DNA of 64,000 nucleotides from Montifringilla adamsi (Eukaryota > Chordata > Aves > Passeriformes > Passeridae): positions 16,717,736 through 16,781,735 of the forward strand of contig JAGGNK010006892.1 in assembly GCA_017590115.1 (NCBI GenBank), in the 5' to 3' direction. The notes under the pieces were generated by a model. It saw only the letters and a program-made list of their open reading frames with translations. It searched no databases and was not told the DNA's origin. A program made the translations under genes and the position numbers. Shown piece after piece: positions 51,561 through 61,110 of this stretch (position 1 is its first letter; the number at the start of each line of letters is the position of its first letter).

Positions 51561-53639
51561 CCTTTACCCAAAATCCAGTGCCATGTGCCTGTATAGCAGG
51601 TCTAGGACTAACATACCAATTTCCACATCAAGTGTGTAATTTGCCAGTAAAACTCTCTGTTTGTGGACCCTCGGACTTTTGTCGCTCCTTTCGACCAATG
51701 AGCATTTTCGAAGCTCAAGTGCTCCTTTCCCCTTAAAGGGAGGATTGTCAGACGGTGCCCTGTTGCCGGTCACCTTCCCCTTCAGAGGCAGGTCTGTGCT
51801 CGCCAAGCCGCCACTTGCTCCTTGTTCTCTGGCGCCCTCTCCTGCTGTGAGACGCTTCCTCTTGGAAGCCGAAGTTTCAGACGAGTTCAGCTGGTCCAGG
51901 CAGCGCACGGGGATGTGCCGTGGGATGCTCTGGGGCCCCGTGCACTGGGGCTCTGCACGGGCTTTGGCTCTCAGTGTGCTTCTGTCCAAGAGTCCGGGTT
52001 ATTCAAGTTGTTCTGCCTTCCCCAGTTCTACCACCATCATAGGGAGAAGGAATCTCTTATAGTGAGACAGAATCTCATCACAGTACTTCCTGGGGTTTTG
52101 GATGCCTCAAATTGCATTACTCACATCTCACAGCCTAGATCATAGAGAAAGGAGCTATAACTTGATTTATGTCAGAGCACAGTGGATGCAGGGGAATAAT
52201 GAGTGATTGAAATCAGCTGGAGGCCAGAATCATAGTTTGAGATTCATGTAACTAGAAAAAAAAATTGTAGTCTAGACTTGGAGATACCTTAAAATGAAGG
52301 GGGGAGAGGGCTAAATTTTAGAGACCTTTTGCTGAAATAATATGATTCTTTACTCTCACTATGTATATTCAAGTTAAAGTCTACACATTATGCAGGTTAA
52401 CTACAGTGTGTTCTCATACACTTACTGGCAATTCCTACTCTTTCAGTGTTTATATGTATGCTGGTAACATTGAACAAATGGAATAAACTGTATGCAAAAT
52501 GTGTTTAAGAACACAGTAAAAGAAATTGTACTAGCAGCCAAAGTGCTCTATTCATGCATTACTCAGTCAGAAAAGGGCAAGACCTCTGTATTAAAATAGC
52601 AACATGATATGCTTTCCTGGGCACGCATGCCTGAAGGTAAAGAGTGAGGCATTATTAATGTAGCTCAAATGTGTGTGAACTGCAAAAATAGCTCACAGGC
52701 TCTGCAAGGTATGTCAGATGCTCAGCACTGTAGAAACAGTGCTGTGAAAGGAAATACATCACAATGGAAGTGGCCAAGTTGAAGTCTTAATATTACTGAT
52801 GAAATGGAAAAGTTCAACACACAATTCAAGTGCTTTTCTTGGAAGTACAAAGCAATACAATTTATCTGTCCCATGTTACTCGGGACAAGAGCCCCAGATG
52901 TGGTTATAAATGCCTGAAGTTCGGCCTTCAAAAGGACTGCTTAAAATGATGGGACAAAGTGGTCCCACACATCCCATTTTAGCTGTTCAACCCGTAAAAC
53001 AAAATCAAAGCTGTATTTGTTTTGTTTTAGTGTGTATATGTTTCATTTTTGCACTTCAGGCAATTTACGTTACACTAAAGATAAATTTAGTGCTGGAATA
53101 AACACCTTCTGGAATAAGTGTGAATGCCAAAAGCAACATGCATCAAGTATCTGGTGAACCTGCTCCAGACTAGTCAAAGTCTAGTGTAAGCCCAGGGGAA
53201 GAAAAAAGAAATGGAAGAAATTTTGCTGCAGGATACCTTGTGTGTCCAAAAGGTGGGCTAACCCCATTCCCCCTGTTGAGCAGGCTGAGGGAAGTCTGCA
53301 GTGTGCTGGGAAGTGCTCGCCTGTGTTGATGCTTTCTGTGTGCAGGCTGAAATCAGATTAGCTGCATAGGATCTCAGGAGAGCTAATTATATTTTTAATT
53401 TTAAAGACTCATCTCTGAGTGCTGCACTGTCAGCACGGCCATGTCTTTTGTTCTGAACGCTGCTCTGACCACAGCTGGGTATGCACAGCTCCGTTAAAAC
53501 CATGGTATATGACTGGATAACAATAATCCTGAGCTTTCTGACATTTGCCCCCTCTCTCCCATGAAGTCCTGCAGACTGCACTGATGTATGGTTAGTGCAT
53601 TCAAAAGCAAAGTCAGGTCTCAAAGCCTCTTCAGGAACT

Positions 53640-54060
53640 GGCAAATCCTACAACCCACAATCAAATTAATATGTCTCATCTGTGAAACAATAATCCCGAG
53701 ATGATATGGACTGTTTGTCTGAAGAAGATCCCACCTGCCTCTTTTTCTGAACAGGTGGTCTGTAGCAGACAGCTGCCACAACAGGGACCATGGTGGTCTG
53801 CCTACTGCTTGTGACCTGGCCCTCAGCTGGCTGCTCATCCATTCTGAGAGACAGTTCATGCATTCCTGCTGCTCTCACCTCAAAAGGCAGCTCCTCCCCA
53901 TCGCTGTCCTTCCTAAAGAGCCTGCATCCATCCACTGCAACACTCCAGCTGTGTGAGCTATCCCCCCAGGTCTCTGTGATCCTGATGAGATCACAGCATT
54001 TCAACTGCAAACAGACCTGATTCCTCCTGCTTCTTCCCCACAATTTCTGCAGACCGGCAC
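53640..54060 (-). pseudogene. CR1 ORF2 endonuclease fossil
   Basis: The minus-strand translation of 54043-53666 reads as the start of the CR1 LINE endonuclease domain: CDLIRITETWGDSSHSWSV, then DGCRLFRKD and VCYRPP. In intact elements I recall TETWWD and GVCYRPPxQ in these places. The endonuclease nicks target DNA to prime reverse transcription. This piece is cut short: no GDFN block or reverse transcriptase follows. It is a dead insertion, distinct from the 3'-end CR1 pieces nearby. Confidence 0.85.
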
Positions 54061-56189
54061 TTGAGATGCTGAGTTCTGAGAGAAAGAAAAGTATCTACCC
54101 CACTTTACTGTCCTGCAGGGCCTGCTTTATTTGTGTGAACAGACCTGGAGTGAGTCCACTGCACTCTCTTCCGTTAGGAGGTTTCTCCTCCCCACATCAC
54201 CTTGCACACTCTGAATACTAGCTTGGCCCACCATATCCTCACACACTTGCAGGATGTCCTGCCCCGCCCCACATCATTCCCAGTTGGCCTGGTGGTCAGG
54301 TTGGCTGGGCTCTGATCAGTCACTTGGTAGTTACAGATAACTGCACAGGGTTACTTCAGCAGCAGCTTGGGCATGGGGAAGCGGCATTTGCTTTTAAAAA
54401 CGCAATAGTTATTTCCCATCAAGGCAAAAGCAGGAAGTGACAGGACATAACCTGCTATCATTTACTGCTTCCTTTTATATTTCCAAATTCGCACATGTTG
54501 CTAATTGTTGTGTGTTACTTGGCAACACAGGAATCCACTCCTATGTGATATATTATTAAAGAAGAGACAATAAGAGACATACGGGGCCATAATATCAGCA
54601 ATAAAGTCACTGATAGCATCACACATATAAGAAATACGAAAATCTAATAATTCAGCCTAATATTTCTCTTTATCTTTGCAGGCATCACGTTTAAGGCAGC
54701 TCTCTTGATCATCCTCCACATTAAGGCTTTCTACAGGCTCTGTATTAGTGCTATCTACCAGTTGAACTTCATTTAATGTTTCATTTTAAGTGAACTTATT
54801 TGCAAAAATTCTGTCCACATTTTTCTATTTATTCCCATATAAATAAATTGTGTTTCCTAATGTCACCAAAGGAAAAGGTAAAAAAAAGAGTTTGGAGGGT
54901 GGAGGTGGCAGAGAACTGAAGTTTTATCACAGAAATGGAGGTAACAGAAGCCAATACCAAACTGTACCACTATGATTTAATTGGTGCCATTAACACAGTA
55001 TGTTGGGAAAGCCGAATAACAAATTGCATGCTTCTCAATGGAAAGGAAATACTTGACAGCTCTCATGTGACAGGGCAGGAATATCATAGTGGAAGCTTAA
55101 TGTTTCTTTTCCCATAGCCTTCAATTTCTACAGAAAGCTCTCACTGTGCTTTGGGATATTCCACTTAGCAGCTCAGTTAAACATACCCTGTGATGAGATG
55201 ATGTCATCTTGAGCCACGTAACCAACTGTGCTCTTACACACAGCAAATTTGAATGGAAAAAAGGCACAGGGAATCTCCTTTCATCTCTAGTGCATTAATG
55301 TAGCAGTTGTAAGGATTAGAGTTAAAATTCACCTTGAAGGACCTAACCAGCAAGACAGTAGTGAGCCAAAGGTAGGTTTCTATGTATGTGTCTTTTCAAT
55401 CAGGCAGATTTCAAAAATAAAAGGAAGTCATAAAGAAACAAGGAAGTGACAGAAGACATGTACGTATTTATATACTGTCAGCCTCAGCAGCTAACAGAAG
55501 TAAAAGGAAAAAAAGGCAAAAGAAAAGCTAGCTCTTATAATCACATTTAAATCTCCTCACTCTTTACTGCAGCTAAGGAAGCACTGAAGGGAGGGGTCAA
55601 CAACCTTTGCAGTAATTAACAGCACAAATTACATCAGAAGAGATCTTAATCATATCCCTAAATCATTTAAATCTCATAACACAGTTTCTTAGAACGACTT
55701 TCAGGAATGAAAATAAGCCCTTCTGTGGAATTTATGACACAAGTTTTCCACTTGCAGAACTGAAGCAGACATCCAATCACACGGGATTTTATAGCTACCC
55801 TTGAAGGATATCATGAGCAGATGTTCTAAGTGACACACCTGGCACAGAAGCACATTTGCCAAGGCCATTATCGCAGGCAGAGAAAGGCAGTAGTACTTGT
55901 TCACTTCAAGTACTCTGTCTACTGCTCAGAATACACACAGCAGATTAGTGCACAACTCTGCATTTCTCCAGGGATTGCGATGCAGATTGCTCAGAAGACA
56001 AGCTTTGTATCATCCAGCTTCTCCTAGAAACCCCTGGAGTGCTTTGTGCTGAGCTTTTATGTACCATAATAACTAAAAGGCCAGGAACAGAGCTGGGGAA
56101 AAAAAGTGAAAACTGAGACTGAACATTAAGAAAAGTAAGTTTTCTTATTAATCTACAGGATATGGCTCAACAGCAATTCACATACAGCC

Positions 56190-57295
56190 TCAATTATTTA
56201 ACTTGTAACTTTATTTCAGTGTAAGTCATTGGTATAAAGTTCAATATCTAATTATACAGATACTGGGGATTTTCAGGGAATTTTATCCTTTTTAGTGTCT
56301 TTTGCCACTTGGTCCTCAGGTGTGTTTCAAGAGGACTAACGCTACATGTGTACCTTAAATTTCTATACAAAAGCACTTCAAGTCTTTGTTTTGTTCTTCT
56401 GAATAGGATGCCCAAAACATGCATATTATAGACAGTATAATGGTCAAGGAAATGTTTCCCCTCTTTAAACTAAGGGAGTTAAAACCCCAGGAATATTGAT
56501 TAATTTGAAGAGTAAAAAGGCTTCCTTAATGCTCATTTATTCTTTGAGCAAGTAAAACACACCCTCTCAGAATTATCAGATTTGATTGCTGTCTGCACTG
56601 AAAAGACAAAGATTGTCAAAGACAGCATTTAATTATATACATTTCATAATGCCACTAACTCATCCACTTCTGAATAAGAACTCATCAACATTAAGAACTG
56701 TGTAAACCCACATGCAAAATTGCCATAGAATTTTTTAAATAGAACCAAATTGGCAAGTTTTTGGAAAGGATATTTCAATGTTAAAAAAAAAAAAAAAGTC
56801 TAATAAAATGAGCACTTCAAGTAACTTAAATATCTTTAGCAAACATGTCCAGCAAGAGACTCTCTGTAAAAGAAATTGTTCTTAGAACAAAAAGCTAACA
56901 AATGGCTATTTAGCCACTAATTTTTCAACACAGTGGTGGGTCTGTGTGAAACATTTTGTAATCTAAATAAAGCGAGTCCATTACAATGTTAAAAAACATA
57001 CATTAAGCAGGACTGATTAACTATTGCATTTCTGTATTTACAAAAGTGCTTAGCATAACAAAATTACTTAAAAAAATATAAACTTTACCAATATCATTTG
57101 GTTCTATGTGTGCTCCTAGACCTGCACTTGGAAAAAATAGTATTTACATTGTTAGATTTAGATAAGTTTCTATAATTTTTGAAGAAATTTAACAAAACTC
57201 CCCCCACAAACTGACCCATATCTAAGTCAATGAATTTCATCTGGCTCATAACAGAGCAGGAGCAAATCCTTAAGTGCTGAGCAGCACAAACAATT
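56190..57295 (-). other. RNF6: RNF6 3' UTR (extent inferred)
   Basis: AT-rich sequence follows the stop codon. Candidate poly-A signals on the minus strand are ATTAAA at 56633-56628 and AATAAA at 56541-56536 and 56215-56210, so the transcript may end near 56.6, 56.5 or 56.2 kb. Which is used cannot be told from sequence. Confidence 0.55.
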
Positions 57296-59007
57296 CTAGC
57301 CATTATCTGTGGCATTAGACCCCAGAACAGGCTGCCGACAAATTGGGCAGGTGGAGTTTTCAGAAAGCCAGCGATCAATACAATGAATATGAAACTCATG
57401 CGTACAAGGTAACTGCCTTAGCTTGTTCCCTGTTGCATATTCATTAATGCAAACACTGCACGTTTTACTCCATTCATTTTCAGTGTGAACATCCCCATAG
57501 TTCCGTGTAGAAAGATTGTCAATCTGCTCTTTGGTTAAACCTCTTAAACGATCATCATCATCATCCTCATTCAGCAGGAAGAAGTGGGCAAGCCGAAGGA
57601 TGGGCAGTGTTCCATTCTCCACTAGGTTGTTTGCATCTTGAGATTGCCTGCTATCTTGGTTCTCATGATTGCGCCCAGAGCGTTGACTACCACCCCTCTG
57701 TCCATTTCTTTCCCTGCTGCCATCTACTGCATGTCCATTCCTAGACAAAATCCCGCTTGGATCACTGCCATTTGCGGAACTTGAGTTATTCTGTGCATCC
57801 GCTAAGTGATGACCACCTCTTTGCACTTCTGAATTAGATTCAGTTTCCATTAAAGAACTCAGCTCTCCAAAGCCTGTCATTATCTGTCTAAGGATTGATC
57901 GAAGAGCCACTGATGAAGGTTCCCCAAGCCCAGTTTCTGAAATCCGACGAAGAGGTATCCGTATAGTGCTAATGTAGGTCCGAATACCTGCGCGTTCTGA
58001 GCGGGATATTGTGCGCCGAAATCCCCCACTGTCACTTTCAAAGGTAACTGTGTTTTCTGACATTCCTACTCTAGAACGAGTTCTACTGGCAATGCTGTCC
58101 CGGTCTCTGTTTTCTCCAGGACGAATTCTTCTCACCTGAAGATCCAGTGTAATAGTCGGGTGCCTTCTGGCAGCAGCTACTGGCCTACTAGGTTCTTCCT
58201 CTTCTGAAGTTGTTCGTACAGATGGGGCTACACTGGAAAGCTGGGGAGCCTGAGTGTTACCTCTTGCTTGCTCTTCAGTAGGCTGCGGAGAAGCCTGAGC
58301 TGTTTGTCTCCTACTTCTGTTGACCTGCTGTGCATTTCTATCCTGCCTCTGACGGTGTTCCTCAGAATGAGCAGCATCACCTTGCCTTTGCAGTGGGGAG
58401 CGGCTTCGACTACTTAGGGTAGACCTCAGCCGCAAAATTTCTAGTCTTTGGTTTGTATTCATCCGGGCATTAGTTCTAGCTCTACCCCTTCTGACTCCTG
58501 CAGAAGTACCTCTTTCTGGCATTTCTCTTGGTTCAGCAGCAGCCACAGAATTATTTCGTGTAGTATTATTTGTCTGGCCTGTCAGCTCCCTCGTTCTACT
58601 CCTGAGCCTCCCTGAGGCTGCATGAGAGACGATTTCTGACCTTAATGCCATGGCACGTCTTAAAAGCCTGGTCCTTGCAGCTTCGTTGTTTGCCTCTCTT
58701 GCAGCCACGCTCCTTGTCCGTGGGGCTACTGAACTGGCAACTAGATGACGTCTTCTTTCTACGTAGAGTCTGGTAGCGTCTATATCAACATACTCCTCAC
58801 CAGAAGTTTCCAAACTGTTATGATCGTGATTTATATTGATTTCAAGACTAAAGCGAAACTCCCCACTGTTTGGATTTGTTCGACTCACAGCTCTCCAGGT
58901 TTGGTTCCCACTCTGCCCACTGCGAGTGGCATTTCCTGTGCGACGAAACGTGTTAAGCCATTCAAGCAAAGAGTCGCCACTGGAGTTTTCCCCAAGAACT
59001 TCAGAAT
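57296..59007 (-). CDS. RNF6: RNF6 last coding exon (570 codons including stop)
   Basis: The acceptor tttgtttctctcag precedes ATTCTGAAG; the G from exon 2 plus AT gives Asp100. One uninterrupted exon then encodes residues 100-669 through the RING, ending in TAG at 57298-57296. The open frame continues upstream of the acceptor to 59074, but those 22 extra codons are intronic. The single large 3' exon carrying the RING is the usual layout of this family. Confidence 0.94.
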
Positions 59008-61090
59008 CTGAGAGAAACAAAGAATTGCAAACATTCATACAACTGCACGCTCTGCGTAGTACAATGCACTCCAAATCCTCTTCACTTGCTAGGCTCTTAC
59101 TTCAGACACAATACAGCAGCAGGGTGCCTACCTTGCTATGCTAACGTACAAAAATGTGCTTTATGGAAAAATGTCAGCAAAACTTACCAGTTCAACCTAG
59201 AATTTTTGTCTCACCAGCAGACTCAAAGGGATATTAATATGCCCAGATAGCCTCTTCTGAGCCAGTGTTCAGATTCAGGTGGTCCAAAGATGGTTGTATT
59301 TATCCAATACCTGCTCCTTGCTGAAGTTACCAGTTTGGGAATATTTAACAACTCATTTTGATACAGCAGGAAAACGAATAATAAGTCTTGTCTTCTTTTG
59401 GAAAATTTTTTTAACAAAATGTTTCCTATAAGCAGTAGAATAAATGATCACAAAATCGTTAAGGCTGGCAGGAACCTCTGGAAAGAATCTAGTTCAACTC
59501 CCCTGCCAAGGCAACGTCACCTAGAGCAGCTTATACAGGAACGTGTCTGGGTGGGATGTATGGTTTGAACAATTTTCTCCTTTTGTGCAAACACACTCTT
59601 TTCCTATTACAATACCCACAGCTCCATTTTCAAGCTTTCTCCAACTACACCCTCAGGAACAGATACAAGTGTTGTGGTTATGGCTAACTGTGTATAAAGC
59701 AGGCCAACTGTCATGATCACTGTGAAGATTTTTCCCTTGAAGGGATCAGATTAAGTTCTCTCTACTCCATCATCTCTCTGTATCCAGGAAACTTCCAAGA
59801 ACTTTGGTATTTTCATTTCTGAGCTGCCAAGTCCTCTCCTAAATCTGACTAAAACTGGCCAAATGAGTAAGCCAATATTTCTGGGGAACTGAAGACAGAC
59901 AGTGCATAAAACACAAGCCTCACTTGACTAAAACAAATGGAAATGAAACAACAGAAGTGTCAGTGGAGAGACTAACTAGTTTCCAATTAACTTCTTTTCC
60001 AACTGCTCTAATACATAATAAAAACCTCTAAGAACTGAAAAAATAGTATTTTTTGTGCTACTACATTTACTAGCAAAGGAAAATGAGGGAAAAAGGAGCA
60101 AGTAATTTGTGATTAACATAAATGAGTTCTCATCAAGTATTTCAAGTTTGGTTTTATATCCTTAGGAAATCTCTCACTTTTAAACAATCCCCAGAGGCAC
60201 ATTGAAAGAAAAAAAAAAGAAAAATTAGTGTCTCTTAAGTATCTCTACAGAACTGTACTTATGCGCCACATACTAGGTGTCTACATATATGAATAAAGAG
60301 TGTTTACCTCCAGCAGTTCTGCTTTCACCTTCTCTGTTATCCAGATCAGACTGTGACGTCAGACGCTCCTTAGCCCCCTCCAAACGCTGCTGCAACTCTT
60401 CTGCTGTTATTTCTCCTGAATTGATTTACATTTTGATAACACTGTTAGACAAGACACTATTCCTGCCTCTATACAGCCATGCAGAAATAACATTTTCTAT
60501 CTTGAATGAAAATCTTCAGAAGACAGACAAAACTGATGAAACCAGAAAGCAAACAGCACTAATGTGATCATAATGCAGATATCAGAGGCAGTAGGCGGTG
60601 GAGTGAAGAAAAAGATGCTGAATGTGTTGACAGCATGCCAGCTTCCAGTAACACTTCAGAGGCCCCCAAAACTGCCACACATCAACTTGTATGTACCAAA
60701 TGTTAATTATCTGGGTTTGGACATTCAAATGCACCATCTTGGTATACAGGTGAAGTGTTATACTTTTGTTGCATATGGAGGATTTCTCCCTTTCTACAAA
60801 GCCACAGAAGTCATGCTGCTTGAGTCACAGTACCTCATGTGGTGCCTAACAGCAGGAGAGTTACTCCACTACACTTCTACTGAAGGTATGCACATCTTAC
60901 CAGGAGTGCCAAGCAGGTTTCGGTCCCTCATTAACCTGTAGTCCTCCTCGTTGAGCTCGTTAATGAACTGGTAATAGGCCTCCTCCCTGCTGAGGCGCTC
61001 CAGCTGCCGCTGTCTCTCACCTTCACCGCTGCGCTCCCGTGAAGGCGCCTGCTCATTGCCATTTCCCGCACGGTGTCGGGAGCGATCCAT
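57296..61090 (-). CDS. RNF6: RNF6, RING-H2 E3 ubiquitin-protein ligase (complete coding sequence)
   Basis: Three exons, 61090-60901, 60415-60308 and 59007-57296, join in phase (190+108+1712 bases) to a 669-residue protein; human RNF6 is about 685. Known role: an E3 ligase of the RNF6/RLIM family that ubiquitinates targets such as LIM kinase 1, the androgen receptor and TLE3, in nucleus and cytoplasm. Seen: the N-terminal [13 protein letters not shown] block (about 36-48), the [13 protein letters not shown] and [14 protein letters not shown] blocks, a long Arg/Ser-rich middle, [37 protein letters not shown], an acidic EDDDDD run, [14 protein letters not shown], and a C-terminal RING-H2 with all eight zinc ligands (C616, C619, C634, H636, H639, C642, C653, C656). 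The protein ends shortly after in [11 protein letters not shown]. The alternative, RLIM, is less likely because the [12 protein letters not shown] exon and the GSNxxxNG tail match RNF6. The ATG has A at -3 and G at +4. Confidence 0.96.
59008..60307 (-). other. RNF6: RNF6 intron between coding exons 2 and 3
   Basis: A 1.3-kb intron with matched gt...ag ends. It contains one CR1 remnant (about 59445-59560) and otherwise AT-rich sequence without features. The preceding intron (60416-60900, 485 bases) is unremarkable. Confidence 0.88.
59445..59560 (-). mobile_element. CR1 LINE 3' fragment within RNF6 intron
   Basis: atcacaaaatcgttaaggc, ggcaggaacctctgg, and tagttcaactcccctgcc, followed by tcacctagagcagc, match the reverse complement of a CR1 3' end. 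It lies in the sense direction of RNF6 and is short and diverged. Confidence 0.85.
60308..60415 (-). CDS. RNF6: RNF6 second coding exon (108 bases)
   Basis: The minus-strand acceptor tcaattcag precedes GAGAAATAAC, and the donor is GCTGGAG followed by gtaaac. It is read in phase 1 at both ends and encodes [18 protein letters not shown] then [17 protein letters not shown], the counterpart of human EITSEELQQRLDGVKEQL. It is a short amphipathic, probably coiled-coil segment. Because both ends are in phase 1, skipping this exon would keep the frame. Confidence 0.92.
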
Positions 61091-61110
61091 AATGATAACG
61101 GCAAGCTGTC
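60901..61110 (-). CDS. RNF6: RNF6 first coding exon (coding 61090-60901; 5' UTR 61110-61091)
   Basis: The minus-strand acceptor ttttatctag precedes GACAGC, giving 20 bases of 5' UTR before the ATG. The exon ends GGCACTCCTG followed by gtaagatg. It encodes residues 1-63 plus one base; the N-terminal third is Arg/Glu-rich, followed by the conserved [13 protein letters not shown] and DYRLMRD blocks. Because an acceptor precedes it, at least one further non-coding exon must lie upstream. Confidence 0.92.

Larger units (their letters stand above)
50756..52062. mobile_element. Possible LTR / retrovirus-derived or composite repeat block, tentative
   Basis: The block contains internal near-tandem duplications (atcagctggat...atgctg at about 51313-51340 and 51352-51380; a pyrimidine-rich unit ending actgccatatgcct / agtgccatgtgcct at about 51481-51537 and 51541-51592), an AATAAA (51230), a long polypyrimidine tract (51395-51560), and then non-island sequence with tggaccctcggac. 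Internal tandem duplications, a poly-A signal and a pyrimidine tract fit a long terminal repeat with leader. However, I see no matching terminal repeats, target-site duplication, primer-binding site or gag/pol reading frame. It could equally be a local tandem-repeat array. Confidence 0.35.
43727..56189. other. Spacer between ATP8A2 start and RNF6 end
   Basis: Apart from the repeats and the GC-rich island listed separately, this 12-kb stretch has no gene that I can support. In particular I see no SHISA2-like coding sequence, the gene that lies between ATP8A2 and RNF6 in human as I recall. Confidence 0.7.

Noticed and set aside
43727..56189. SHISA2 or another gene between ATP8A2 and RNF6
   Set aside because: No cysteine-rich Shisa-like frame or other recognisable exon is visible.
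57094..57399. Minus-strand frame overlapping the RNF6 end
   Set aside because: It is out of frame with the RING coding exon and mostly lies in the 3' UTR.
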